Notes: generated by a model from the letters alone, not told the origin. A stretch of DNA of 64,000 nucleotides from Microbacterium jejuense (GCF_019511665.1 NZ_JAEUAW010000006.1:186001-250000); one strand, 5' to 3'; numbered from the stretch's first letter, positions 44,789-53,017 are shown. Program-made: numbers and translations.

Positions 44789-45315
44789 GGGTTGTCGGCC
44801 TCCGCTCCTGGAGTTGACCGCACAGACGCTTCTCCATTGAAGCGAACCGGTGCGGATTCCGTCCTGATATCGAACGTGTATGTCACCGTCTTGCCAGGCA
44901 CGGTTTCCGCGAAGACGGCGACAGGACCGGCCCCACCACTGCGCTGAACTACATCCTGTTCCCACGAAGCCCATGACGACGATGCGCCGAGCGGTCCGGC
45001 ACCTTCGCTCATGAGCGACTCTCCCGGGGCCAACCGAAAGCCCTGACACGAACGCGCTCCGCCAAGGGACGTCCACACCCAAAGCTCGGTCCCGCCGGAT
45101 CCGGCGACCTTGAATCCCAGCGCGTTTCTCATCGCTTTCTCAATGCTCGAGCCGATGAGTTGCCCGCGGGTGGTGGCCTCCGATGTCGTCGTCACGTCCT
45201 CCTGCGCGAGCCACGCGTTGATAAGGACAGTCCCGACGCCCGTGAGCACCAGTAACGAAACCGTCATCGCCACGATCAGTTCGATGAGACTGAGGCCGCG
45301 CTGGTCATTGGTCAT
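44779..45315 (-). CDS. PilW-like minor pilin
   Basis: A 178-residue prepilin-like protein. The class III leader MTNDQRG is cut before LSLIELIVAMTVSLLVLTGVGTVLI, with Glu at +5, as PilD requires. The rest is a globular domain with Cys residues (GARSCQGFRL; final NPCW). The ATG at 45315 overlaps the preceding stop (ATGA), and is preferred over a GTG two codons upstream. It probably belongs to the tip or priming complex with its two neighbours. Confidence 0.85.
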   Translation of the reverse strand: MTNDQRGLSLIELIVAMTVSLLVLTGVGTVLINAWLAQEDVTTTSEATTRGQLIGSSIEKAMRNALGFKVAGSGGTELWVWTSLGGARSCQGFRLAPGESLMSEGAGPLGASSSWASWEQDVVQRSGGAGPVAVFAETVPGKTVTYTFDIRTESAPVRFNGEASVRSTPGAEADNPCW

Positions 45316-45731
45316 GAGCACGTGAGTGCCGCCTTTGCGCCATCGACGAAGATCAAGGCGTCGACGGCTGCCAGCTCACGCCCCGCCTGAACCGCCGCCA
45401 GGTGAAGCGAGATCGTCGTCCCCGCCGCGTCAGGACAGCTGACGCACAACCCCGGTGTACCCGAAGTGGTGAAGTCTCGGCCACCGCCATCTTGGTACAC
45501 ATGGCTACCGGCTGCGGCGCCGATCGAGGTGCAGGACCCACCGTCGCGCGCCTGCTCGACGAGGGCGTTGAGTTGACGAGTCGCCGTCGCGACTGTCGAC
45601 TGTTGCGAGGAGAAGACGATCCCCTGCCAGAGCACGGGAATGAGCGCAATCGCAATGATTCCCAGAATCACCATCGCGATCACTACTTCGACAAGGCTGA
45701 ACCCCGCAGCGTCCGCGCTACGACCCCTCAT
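45312..45731 (-). CDS. PilV-like minor pilin
   Basis: A 139-residue prepilin-like protein. Leader MRGRSADAAG is cleaved before FSLVEVVIAMVILGIIAIALIPVLW, with Glu at +5. The ATG at 45731 has GGGGAGG 7 bases upstream; a longer frame adds 14 residues without a ribosome site. The C-terminal domain holds several Cys (GGSCTSIG, GLCVSCPD, ALTCS). It is separated from pilA by a hairpin. Confidence 0.87.
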   Translation of the reverse strand: MRGRSADAAGFSLVEVVIAMVILGIIAIALIPVLWQGIVFSSQQSTVATATRQLNALVEQARDGGSCTSIGAAAGSHVYQDGGGRDFTTSGTPGLCVSCPDAAGTTISLHLAAVQAGRELAAVDALIFVDGAKAALTCS

Positions 45732-45777
45732 CCGCCCACCTCCCCAAGTGGCAGAATCCCCAATCCCCGTCATGCCT

Positions 45778-45810
45778 CTGGGGCCGAAGGGTCAGCGCCC
45801 TCGGCCCCAG
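45778..45810 (-). terminator. Hairpin between pilA and the minor pilin genes
   Basis: CTGGGGCCGA (45778-45787) pairs with TCGGCCCCAG (45801-45810), extended inwards by GGG/CCC with a one-base bulge. There is no U tract, so it probably acts as a partial terminator or mRNA stabiliser that keeps pilA transcripts more abundant than downstream ones. Confidence 0.6.
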
Positions 45811-45826
45811 GGTGAGCGGGACTAAT

Positions 45827-46204
45827 TCAGTCGCAGCCTGGACCGCTAGAAGCTTCGACTGCCGCGTCGTCGACGCTTGTGGCGGTCACACACAGCGTGT
45901 CGAGGTCATCGCCCACGATTTCGAAGGTGAACTCATCGTTGTTCAGGTCGGCTGCCACCGGAAGTGTTTCATCATTAGCGATCGCCGACGCCACTGACGT
46001 CGCGCCGTTCGCGGCTGCGGCGGCCGTCGCGTTGACCAGTGCGGTGTGCTGAAGGTTGCCAATGATCGGGATGGCGATCGCGACAAGGATGCCGAGGATC
46101 ACCACAACGATGATGAGTTCGATAAGCGAGAAGCCGCCGTCGCGACCCTCCTCCTCGCGGCGAGCGCGCTCAGCCTCGAGGTAGTTCTTGATAGTTGCAC
46201 GCAT
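45827..46204 (-). CDS. pilA: Major type IV pilin PilA
   Basis: A 125-residue prepilin. The unusually long, charged leader (MRATIKNYLEAERARREEEGRDGG, 24 residues) precedes the cleavage site G/FSLIELIIVVVILGILVAIAIPIIGNL, with Phe at +1 and Glu at +5. The mature 101 residues contain a short globular domain with two Cys near the end (TLCVTATS...GPGCD) that can form the D-region disulfide. The ATG at 46204 has GGGGAGAG upstream. It is the first gene of the pilus operon and is followed by a hairpin before the minor pilins. The short mature length resembles major pilins of Gram-positive type IV pili. Confidence 0.93.
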   Translation of the reverse strand: MRATIKNYLEAERARREEEGRDGGFSLIELIIVVVILGILVAIAIPIIGNLQHTALVNATAAAAANGATSVASAIANDETLPVAADLNNDEFTFEIVGDDLDTLCVTATSVDDAAVEASSGPGCD

Positions 46205-46528
46205 GGCGTGTCTCTCCCCAGTGTGAGTTGATTGGTCAGCTCTAACCGACCGGCACCCCAAGTGACGGTCCCCAAACACCCCAGTTACAAATCCCAGACT
46301 CTGTTAGAGCTGGGCTTGAGACACACGCGCAGGCGTGAATCCCCTCCCACGTCAGAGCATCACGGACGCTGTGCCGCAAAGTCAATGACGACGCATGCAG
46401 TCTTCCCTCAAGACTTGCTCAAGGGGCCCGTCGCCGGCTCGCGCGGGCACCCGCCTGAGCGCGGCTTCGCCGGCAGGTACGAATCGCACATACCCGCGAA
46501 TGTCGGAGGCCCGGCGTACCTTGGACTT
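46205..46528 (-). promoter_or_regulatory. Upstream region of pilA with two mutually exclusive stem pairings
   Basis: This 324-base gap holds a 10-bp inverted repeat (46237-46246 with 46303-46312) whose upstream arm also takes part in a local hairpin (46293-46314: CCCAG-A-CTC, loop TGTTA, GAG-CTGGG). If transcribed towards pilA, the two pairings exclude each other, as in attenuators. I could not place the pilA promoter and saw no known riboswitch consensus. On the plus strand, TACCTT (46517-46522) is the likely -10 of the HNH gene. Base composition is lower in GC than in the neighbouring regions. Confidence 0.4.
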
Positions 46529-48013
46529 GTGAGTATTTCATCGAACCACGAGGACGACCTCGAGTGGCGCGCCGAGCATTCTCACGACTGGATGTACGCT
46601 CCCGATCCCCGAGAAACCGCGCCCACGCACCCCGACGATGCCCTGTTCGCGCTGGAGTCAAGCGGCGAGGCGCACGTCGTCGCCGCGGTCGCGCTCGAGG
46701 GGCTGAACGTGCGGGCACGCGTGCTCATCGCAGACCAGTTCGCGGCGATCGCAACGATCCTGAGGGATGCCGCCGCCTGCCCCGATCCGTGGGTCGGACC
46801 CGATCCGACCCTTGATCCCGCGTGGCGCGACCCGCAGGAGCGGACGCCGGCGCAGGTGCGCGCCGAGCGCAGCGACATCGCCGTGCGCGCGGCTGCGCTC
46901 GACCTCTCGGTGAGGCTGGGACTGTCGGAGGCGACCATCCGCAGACGCGCGCACGACGCCGACACCCTGCAGCAGCGCTGTCCGAAGGTGTGGGCGGCCT
47001 TCCGGTCGGGCGCCGTCACCGACCAGAACGCGACCACGGCGGCCCAGCACGCCGCCACCCTCCCCGCCGACGACGCCTCCAGCTGGAGCGCGTTCGACGA
47101 AGCCGTCGAGCAATCCGCCCGCACCTCGACGCCGGCGCGGTTCCGTCTGCGCGCGAGGATCGTCCGCGAACGCGTGCACCCCGAGCACATCGATGTGCGC
47201 CACCAGCGCGCCGCCGCCGATCGCACCGTCTGGCTCACCGGCGAGCCCGACGGCATGGCGACGCTCAGCATCTTCGGCACCGCTGCCGACCTGCACCGTT
47301 CGCACCAGCTCATCGACGACCGCGCACGGCACCTGCGCGCTCAGCCCGACGAACAGCGCACGCTCGCGCAACTGCGCGCCGACGTCGCCGTCGACCTCCT
47401 GCGGGACGGCGACATCGAGGCCGCCGGCATCCCAACCGGAGCGATGGATGCCGCCGACCCGAGCCGCGACGACTCCTCGAGCGCCTCCCACGCCCGCCCG
47501 CGCCCGCGCGACGCGACCCGCCCCGCAGGCCGCCGGCGCGACGGTGTGTCGGTGGCGATCACGATCCCCGTCATGACGCTGCTCGGCCACAGCGACGAAC
47601 CGGCCACGCTGCACGGCTACGGTCCGATCGACACCCAGACGGCGCGTCGGCTCGCCGGCGAGGCATCCAGCTGGGTCCGGATCCTCACCCACCCGATCAC
47701 CGGAACGGTCCTCGATGTCGACCGAACCACCTACCGGGTGCCCAAGGCGCTCCGGCGATGGTTGGGCGTGCGCGATCCGGTCTGCATCTCACCGGGATGC
47801 ACACGCCTCGCCCGCGACTGCGACATCGACCACCGCCTGGACTGGCAGTACGGCGGAACGACCGCCGACACCAACCTCGCGCCCCTGTGCGAACGACATC
47901 ACGTCGTCAAGACGAAGAGCAGGATGAGGCTCTACCGCGACGACGTCACCGGAGCACGGTGGTGGGTGACACCGACCTCGCTGACCGTGCCCGTCGAACC
48001 CGCGCCGTTCTGA
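46529..48013 (+). CDS. DUF222 protein with C-terminal HNH endonuclease domain
   Basis: A 494-residue protein of the common actinobacterial DUF222-HNH (13E12-like) family. The helical DUF222 part covers most of the sequence (ALDLSVRLGLSEATIRRRAHDADTLQQRCPKVWAAFRSGAVTDQNA at about 112-155). The HNH domain is near the end: CISPGCTRLARDCDIDHRLDWQYGGTTADTNLAPLCERHHVVK, with zinc Cys and catalytic His. Its biological role is unknown; many copies often occur per genome, and mobility has been suggested. The GTG start follows a TACCTT -10 by 6 bases. No repeat or attachment site was seen around it. Confidence 0.9.
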   Translation: MSISSNHEDDLEWRAEHSHDWMYAPDPRETAPTHPDDALFALESSGEAHVVAAVALEGLNVRARVLIADQFAAIATILRDAAACPDPWVGPDPTLDPAWRDPQERTPAQVRAERSDIAVRAAALDLSVRLGLSEATIRRRAHDADTLQQRCPKVWAAFRSGAVTDQNATTAAQHAATLPADDASSWSAFDEAVEQSARTSTPARFRLRARIVRERVHPEHIDVRHQRAAADRTVWLTGEPDGMATLSIFGTAADLHRSHQLIDDRARHLRAQPDEQRTLAQLRADVAVDLLRDGDIEAAGIPTGAMDAADPSRDDSSSASHARPRPRDATRPAGRRRDGVSVAITIPVMTLLGHSDEPATLHGYGPIDTQTARRLAGEASSWVRILTHPITGTVLDVDRTTYRVPKALRRWLGVRDPVCISPGCTRLARDCDIDHRLDWQYGGTTADTNLAPLCERHHVVKTKSRMRLYRDDVTGARWWVTPTSLTVPVEPAPF

Positions 48014-48035
48014 ACGTTGACGCCTGACCGCGCTG

Positions 48036-48062
48036 ATTAACGTTAGTGCTGTTAAAGTTAAT
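48036..48062. promoter_or_regulatory. AT-rich candidate operator before the fic gene
   Basis: ATTAAC (48036-48041) and GTTAAT (48057-48062) form outer arms of an inverted repeat. Within it TTAACGTTA and TTAAAGTTA are 9-base direct repeats 15 bases apart. The AT-rich patch is striking in this GC-rich region and lies just before the fic ribosome site, where an autoregulator could bind. Confidence 0.5.
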
Positions 48063-48099
48063 TTGACCCCGAGGAGCACGACGGTCAGGAGGTGCGCAC

Positions 48100-49374
48100 A
48101 TGCCCACGTACGTCGAGCGCCTCTGGGACGCGCGCGATGCCACCCACCTCGGCCGCCGCGATCGCGCGGCCGGGCGCTACCTCGCGTTCGTCCCCGACGA
48201 GCTCGGACGCGAGCTGCCGCCCGTCGGTCCCGAGGCGCAGGCAGCGGCCGAAGACGCCCTCACCGTGCTCGCCCGCGCCGACGAGCGCATCGGCGCGCAC
48301 GGCGCGTACCTGAACCACCTGCTCATCCGTTCCGAGAGCATCTCGTCGTCATGGATCGAGGGCAACCGCATCACCCCGAAGCGGCTCGCCATCGCCGAGA
48401 CACTCGACACCGGCACGCGCGTCGCCCTCGACGTCATCGGCAACGTCCGCGCCACCGAAGCGGCCGTCGCCGCCCTCGCCGACCGCGAGCGCGCCGTCAC
48501 CGCCGACGACATCGTCGCGCTGCAGCACGTCATCGAGCCGACGCTGCCGCCCGGCCTGCGCACCCAGCAGAACTGGGTCGGCGGCCCCGGCTGGAGCCCC
48601 CTGCGCGCAGACTTCGTCCCGCCGCCCGAGACCGAGGTGCGCCGACTCGTCGACGACCTCGCCGCCTTCGTCACCGAGACGACCGGCAACCCCGTCGTCC
48701 GCGCCGCCATCGCCCACGCCCAGTTCGAGACGATCCACCCGTTCATCGACGGCAACGGCCGCACCGGCCGAGCGCTCATCCACACGGTCCTGCACCGCGC
48801 CGACGCGCTGCGCGGCATCCTCATCCCCATCAGCACCGTCTTCGCCGGCGACACCGACGCGTACATCTCGGGACTCACCGCGTTCCGCGCCGACCCGCCG
48901 CGCCTCGACGACTGGATCATCGGGTTCGCTCAGGCCACAGAGCGCGCCGCGTCGAACGCCGTGCAGCTCGCCGCCGACGTCGCCCGCCTCGACGAGCAGA
49001 TCCTCGCCGAACTCATCGCCTACCGCCGCAGTCGCGGCGTCTCACCGGCCGCCCCGCGCCGCGACGCGGTCGTGCTGCGCATCCTCGCCTCGCTCGCCGC
49101 CGACCCCGTGCCGACCATCGAATCGGTCGCGCGCACGCACGGCGTCTCGACCGTCGCCGCGCATCGCGCACTCACCGAGCTGGCGGATGCCGGCATCCTC
49201 GGGCGCACGAAAGACCAGCGCGGCCGCCTCATCTGCTGGACGGCCGACCGTCACCTCGCGCTCGTCGCCCTCACCGAGCGCAGCAACCGCGTCGGCGGCG
49301 GCGACACGGACCATCACCGCCCCACCGGCGGGCCTGCTGTCCCCGACGCCGCACACGTCGGACGGCTGCGCTGA
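48100..49374 (+). CDS. Fic-family protein (class II) with C-terminal winged-helix domain
   Basis: A 424-residue Fic AMP-transferase-like protein. The active-site motif HPFIDGNGRTGR is canonical (His at about residue 214). An inhibitory motif SSSWIEGNRI (about 83-92) in the N-terminal domain marks class II, in which its Glu blocks ATP until released. The flap region is NWVGGPGWSPLRADFVPPP. The C-terminal part (PTIESVARTHGVSTVAAHRALTELADAGILGR) is a winged helix-turn-helix that could bind DNA and repress the gene. AGGAGG precedes the ATG. The target protein is unknown; no antitoxin gene is adjacent, as expected for class II. Confidence 0.93.
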   Translation: MPTYVERLWDARDATHLGRRDRAAGRYLAFVPDELGRELPPVGPEAQAAAEDALTVLARADERIGAHGAYLNHLLIRSESISSSWIEGNRITPKRLAIAETLDTGTRVALDVIGNVRATEAAVAALADRERAVTADDIVALQHVIEPTLPPGLRTQQNWVGGPGWSPLRADFVPPPETEVRRLVDDLAAFVTETTGNPVVRAAIAHAQFETIHPFIDGNGRTGRALIHTVLHRADALRGILIPISTVFAGDTDAYISGLTAFRADPPRLDDWIIGFAQATERAASNAVQLAADVARLDEQILAELIAYRRSRGVSPAAPRRDAVVLRILASLAADPVPTIESVARTHGVSTVAAHRALTELADAGILGRTKDQRGRLICWTADRHLALVALTERSNRVGGGDTDHHRPTGGPAVPDAAHVGRLR

Positions 49375-49407
49375 CGACCGGAGGCACCCCGGCGCGCCCT
49401 CCCCGGA

Positions 49408-49704
49408 TCAGCCGTCGAGCACTTCCAGCCGCACCGACACCGGACCACCGTCGACCAGTCGTTCAGCCGTGCGCACGGCCTTCTTGAGCGGCAGCACGTA
49501 CTCCCCCGACGAACTCGGGAAGATCGACGTCCGCCACTCGCTCCCGCCGATGCGCGCCTGCACGCGCACCGAGCCGAACCCGCGGAACGGCCGAGGGATC
49601 TCACGGATCTCGGCGCTCAGCTCCTGCGGCACCGCCGTGAAGAACCACGCGGCGTCCTCCCGAGCCGCCCACCGGAACACGTCGCCGTCGAACTCGACGA
49701 TCAC
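49408..49704 (-). CDS. DUF1905 protein
   Basis: A 98-residue protein made of one DUF1905 domain: a beta-barrel beginning VIVEFDGDVFRWAAREDAAWFFTAVPQELSAEI and ending YVLPLKKAVRTAERLVDGGPVSVRLEVLD. The GTG start overlaps the stop of the START-domain gene (GTGA at 49704-49701), so the two are coupled. Function is unknown; the domain often occurs with YdeI/OmpD-associated or SRPBCC proteins. Confidence 0.87.
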   Translation of the reverse strand: MIVEFDGDVFRWAAREDAAWFFTAVPQELSAEIREIPRPFRGFGSVRVQARIGGSEWRTSIFPSSSGEYVLPLKKAVRTAERLVDGGPVSVRLEVLDG

Positions 49705-50132
49705 TGCAGCCGCTCCCCCGGCGCACCGCCGTGCCGGTCGACGAGTCGCTGCAGGCAGTCCGCCCAGCCCTCCACGTGGTTCTGACGTTCCGCCGCCGTG
49801 GCGAAGCCGCTGTGACGCACGATGACGCGCGTCGCGGAGTCGGCGGCGGGTTCGAGCGCGATGCCGACGTCGGTGGCGGCATCCTCCCCCGCCCAGCGCC
49901 ACTCCAGTCGCAGCGAGCGCGGCGCATCCACGGCGAGCACGACGGCTTCCACGGCGATGCCCGCCGGCTCGGACCGGACCTGCCAGCGCCCCAGCTCGCG
50001 CAGCTCGACGAGGGCGGTGGGCTGCATCCGCGCCGGCCAGAACCATTCGGCCAGCGCCCCTGAGCGGGTCAGGTCCCGCCAGACCTCGTTGACGGATGCC
50101 GCGACCAGCGCCTCTTCGGTCAGCTCATGCAT
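49701..50132 (-). CDS. SRPBCC (AHSA1/START-like) domain protein
   Basis: A 143-residue protein of the SRPBCC ligand-binding fold. VAASVNEVWRDLTRSGALAEWFWPARM at the start and the final HVEGWADCLQRLVDRHGG helix are typical of the AHSA1 group. These proteins bind small hydrophobic ligands in a central cavity; no ligand can be named. No helix-turn-helix repressor gene (a frequent partner) is adjacent; instead a DUF1905 gene overlaps its end. Confidence 0.87.
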   Translation of the reverse strand: MHELTEEALVAASVNEVWRDLTRSGALAEWFWPARMQPTALVELRELGRWQVRSEPAGIAVEAVVLAVDAPRSLRLEWRWAGEDAATDVGIALEPAADSATRVIVRHSGFATAAERQNHVEGWADCLQRLVDRHGGAPGERLQ

Positions 50133-50172
50133 AGCGCAAACCTACGCCGCGCCGCCGACACCGGCGACCTGG

Positions 50173-50982
50173 TCAGCTGCCGTACTCCGGCGTCCATTCC
50201 TCGCCCTCGGAGCCCCATTCGCCGGCGGCATCCACTCGGCCGCGCTGCTCGCCCTCCAAAGCCGCGCGGCGCCACGCGGCGCCCTCCGGCCAGCTCGCGG
50301 CGAAGGTCGAGGCCACCTTGAACACGCGGCGCGAGAGTCCGCCGAGGGTCTGCACCGGGCGCGCCGACACCGGCATGCGCAGCTGCGGGTCGTACCTCAC
50401 GCCGTCCGACGAGCGCAGCCGGATCGTGAGGTCGAGATCGTCGTGGATCTTCGCGTTGCCCCGATCCACCTGATCGCGCACCCTCTGCCAGACCCGCGTG
50501 CGCATCGCGAAATTCGAGCCGAACACGAGCGGGATGCCGAGCCATTTGCGGATCCAGTAGTGCCCGCCGCCGATGTACCACCGCTCGCCGAGATAGTTCT
50601 GCAGCGGCGAGCCGCCGTAGAACTCCGCACCGCCGGTGAGCACGCCGAGCGTCGGATCCGACACGAACGCCCGCACGAGCCGCGCCACCCAATCGGGATG
50701 CGGGCGCGAGTCGGCGTCCAGACGCGCGATGATGTCGGCGCCCTCGAGCGCCTCGTCGTAGCCGCGGGCCGCCGCCGGCCAGATCCCGACGGCCGGCTCG
50801 CTCACGACGACCGCGCCGAATCGCCGCGCGACGTCGGCGGAGGCATCCGTGCTCGCATTGTCGACGACGATCACACGATCAGCGGGGTGGGTCTGCGCGG
50901 CCAGCGCGGCCAGGCACGCTTCCAGGTACTGCGCATCGTTGCGGCACGGAATGACCACGGCGACACGAGGGGCGAGGGGCAC
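50173..50982 (-). CDS. Glycosyltransferase family 2 protein
   Basis: A 269-residue GT-A fold enzyme. VAVVIPCRNDAQYLEACLAAL and VIVVDNASTDASADV form the nucleotide-sugar site, and IIARLDADSRPHPDW carries the DxD metal motif. IHDDLDLTIRLRSSDG resembles the later acceptor-side acidic motif (ED-like). One hydrophobic segment is weak, so the enzyme is probably peripheral. The GTG start lies 6 bases after a TAGGGT -10 (50989-50994, minus strand), again leaderless. Donor and acceptor are unknown; no polysaccharide cluster surrounds it. Confidence 0.9.
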   Translation of the reverse strand: MPLAPRVAVVIPCRNDAQYLEACLAALAAQTHPADRVIVVDNASTDASADVARRFGAVVVSEPAVGIWPAAARGYDEALEGADIIARLDADSRPHPDWVARLVRAFVSDPTLGVLTGGAEFYGGSPLQNYLGERWYIGGGHYWIRKWLGIPLVFGSNFAMRTRVWQRVRDQVDRGNAKIHDDLDLTIRLRSSDGVRYDPQLRMPVSARPVQTLGGLSRRVFKVASTFAASWPEGAAWRRAALEGEQRGRVDAAGEWGSEGEEWTPEYGS

Positions 50983-51049
50983 AGCGACACCCTACTCCCG
51001 ACCGCGCGGGACCTCGGGGAACCAGCAAGCGCTCTCCGCGAATTGCCTC

Positions 51050-51078
51050 TTGAGACCGCTCTCACGTTTGGTTACAGT
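51050..51078 (+). promoter_or_regulatory. Promoter and LacI-type operator of the secreted beta-helix gene
   Basis: -35 TTGAGA (51050-51055), 17-base spacer, -10 TACAGT (51073-51078). TGAGACCGCTCTCA (51051-51064), a palindrome with one mismatch and central CG, covers the -35 and resembles CebR/LacI-family operators. A second related core, AAGCGCTCT, lies upstream at 51027-51035. Confidence 0.7.
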
Positions 51079-51130
51079 CCGGTAAGTAAGCGGCACGGAC
51101 GCCGCCCCACCTCGACGGAGAGGACTTCGC

Positions 51131-53017
51131 ATGCCCACCCCCGTTCGTCGCCGGACCCTGCGGCTCGGCGCACTCACCACCGGCGCCGCACTGATCGCGA
51201 GCGCCCTGCTGGCGGCACCCGCCGTCGCCGCGCCACCACGCGCGGTCGATCCGCTCCACCCCGACTTCGGGCCGAACGTGACGATCTACAGCCCCGACAC
51301 GCCGGTGTCGCAGATCCGCACCGAGCTCGACGCCCTGCACGCGCAGCAGGTCGACGCCGAGATGAGCACGGTCCGCAAGGCCGTGTACTTCCTTCCCGGC
51401 CAGTACGGTACGGCCGCCGACCCGCTGCAGGTCAAGGTCGGCTACTACACCGAGGTCGCCGGACTGGGCGCGTCGCCCGACGACGTCACGCTCACCGGCG
51501 GACTCGAGGTCTACAACCGCTGCCTGGCCGACGGCGGCACCGGCAACTGCCTCGCGCTCGTCAACTTCTGGCGGACGATCTCGAACCTGCACGTGGCCGT
51601 CGCCAAGGCCGGCCAGGACGGCTGCCGCCAGAGCGCCAACTTCTGGGCGGTGTCACAGGCCGTCTCGATGCGCCGGCTCGACATCACCGGCGCCAACCTG
51701 TCGCTCATGGACTACTGCACCGCCGGTCCGCAGTACGCCAGCGGCGGGTTCATCGCCGACTCGAAGCTGCCGTACGTCGTCAGCGGCTCGCAGCAGCAGT
51801 GGCTCACGCGCAACAGCGAGGTGGCCGGCTGGTCGAACGGCGTGTGGAACCAGGTGTTCTCGGGCGTCGTCGGCGCCCCCGACGACGCCGGGTTCCCGAA
51901 CCCGCCGTACACGACGATCGGTCAGACTCCGATCAGCCGTGAGAAGCCGTACCTCTACGTCGACGCCGACGGGCGCTACAACGTCCGCGTACCGGACGCG
52001 CAGCGCGACAGCAGCGGTGTCAGCTGGGCGGACGGGCAGACGGCGGGCCGCAGCATCCCGATCACCGACTTCTTCATCGCGAAGCCCGGCGACTCGGTGC
52101 AGCAGATCAACAACGCCCTCTCGCGCGGGCAGAACCTGATCCTCACGCCCGGCGTGTACGACATCGCCCAGACCATCCAGGTCAAGCGCCCTGGCACCGT
52201 CGTCCTGGGCCTCGGCCACGCGACTCTCACCGCCGTCGGCGGCGCCGTGCCGCTGGAGGTCAAGGACAACGACGGCATCGTGATCGCCGGCGTCACGATC
52301 GACGCCGGCGCCGCGCTCTCGCCGGTGCTGCTGCGCGTCGGCGCCGCCGACAGCGACAAGGTGCTCGACGCGGACGACCCGATCACCCTCAGCGACGTGT
52401 ACTTCCGCGTCGGCGGCCCGCACATCGGCAAGACCACGACAGCGCTCGAGGTCAACGCCGACGACGTGCTCATCGACCACATCTGGGTGTGGCGCGGCGA
52501 CCACGGCGTCGAGGGCTTCGACCCGAACGACGGCGTGAACGGCGACAACCAGCGCTGGGCGACCAACACCGGCACCAACGGCGTCATCGTGAACGGAGAC
52601 AACGTGACCGCGACCGGCCTGTTCGTCGAGCACTTCCAGCAGTACAATACGCTCTGGAACGGCGACGACGGCCGCGTGATCCTCTACCAGAACGAGCTGC
52701 CCTACGACCCGCCGACGCAGGCCGACTGGACCCAGCCCGACGGCACGCTCGGCTACCCCGGGTACAAGGTGGCCGACGGCGTCACGACGCATCGCCTGGA
52801 CGGCGCCGGCGTGTACGTGTTCAACCAGAACAACCCGTCGATCCTCACCGCGAACGGGTTCGAGGTGCCCGAGACGCCGGGGGTGCGGCTGCATCACATC
52901 ATGACGGTCAACCTGTCTGCCGGCACCGTGCAGCACGTCGTCAACGGCGTGGGCGGCCAGGCCGACAACTCCAACACCGGCACGCCCCAGTTCGTCGTGG
53001 ACTACCCCGCGCCGTGA
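51131..53017 (+). CDS. Secreted right-handed beta-helix protein (polysaccharide-active candidate)
   Basis: A 628-residue exported protein with a twin-Arg-like signal peptide (VRRRTLRLGALTTGAALIASALLAAPAVA). The mature part opens with DFGPNVTIYSPDTPVSQI and has repeated beta-helix turns (ILTPGVYDIAQTIQVKRPGTVVLGLGHATLT; DGIVIAGVTIDAGAALSPVLLRVG; DDVLIDHIWVWRGDHG). This architecture is shared with GH55-like and pectate-lyase-superfamily enzymes; related actinobacterial proteins are often labelled adenylyl cyclase, for which I see no basis. The catalytic residues are not identified. The sugar-type operator and the RG lyase elsewhere in the window suggest action on plant or algal polysaccharide. 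Confidence 0.8.
   Translation: MPTPVRRRTLRLGALTTGAALIASALLAAPAVAAPPRAVDPLHPDFGPNVTIYSPDTPVSQIRTELDALHAQQVDAEMSTVRKAVYFLPGQYGTAADPLQVKVGYYTEVAGLGASPDDVTLTGGLEVYNRCLADGGTGNCLALVNFWRTISNLHVAVAKAGQDGCRQSANFWAVSQAVSMRRLDITGANLSLMDYCTAGPQYASGGFIADSKLPYVVSGSQQQWLTRNSEVAGWSNGVWNQVFSGVVGAPDDAGFPNPPYTTIGQTPISREKPYLYVDADGRYNVRVPDAQRDSSGVSWADGQTAGRSIPITDFFIAKPGDSVQQINNALSRGQNLILTPGVYDIAQTIQVKRPGTVVLGLGHATLTAVGGAVPLEVKDNDGIVIAGVTIDAGAALSPVLLRVGAADSDKVLDADDPITLSDVYFRVGGPHIGKTTTALEVNADDVLIDHIWVWRGDHGVEGFDPNDGVNGDNQRWATNTGTNGVIVNGDNVTATGLFVEHFQQYNTLWNGDDGRVILYQNELPYDPPTQADWTQPDGTLGYPGYKVADGVTTHRLDGAGVYVFNQNNPSILTANGFEVPETPGVRLHHIMTVNLSAGTVQHVVNGVGGQADNSNTGTPQFVVDYPAP

Noticed and set aside
46205..46400. Possible c-di-GMP riboswitch before pilA
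   Set aside because: The conserved GEMM core and tetraloop/receptor features are not visible; only generic stem pairings are seen.
46529..49374. The HNH and Fic genes as part of a genomic island
   Set aside because: No integrase, attachment site, tRNA or flanking direct repeat was found, and composition is normal apart from short AT-rich patches.
51131..53017. Adenylyl cyclase as the function of the beta-helix protein
   Set aside because: No cyclase domain or metal/ATP motif is present; the protein is exported and has beta-helix repeats.
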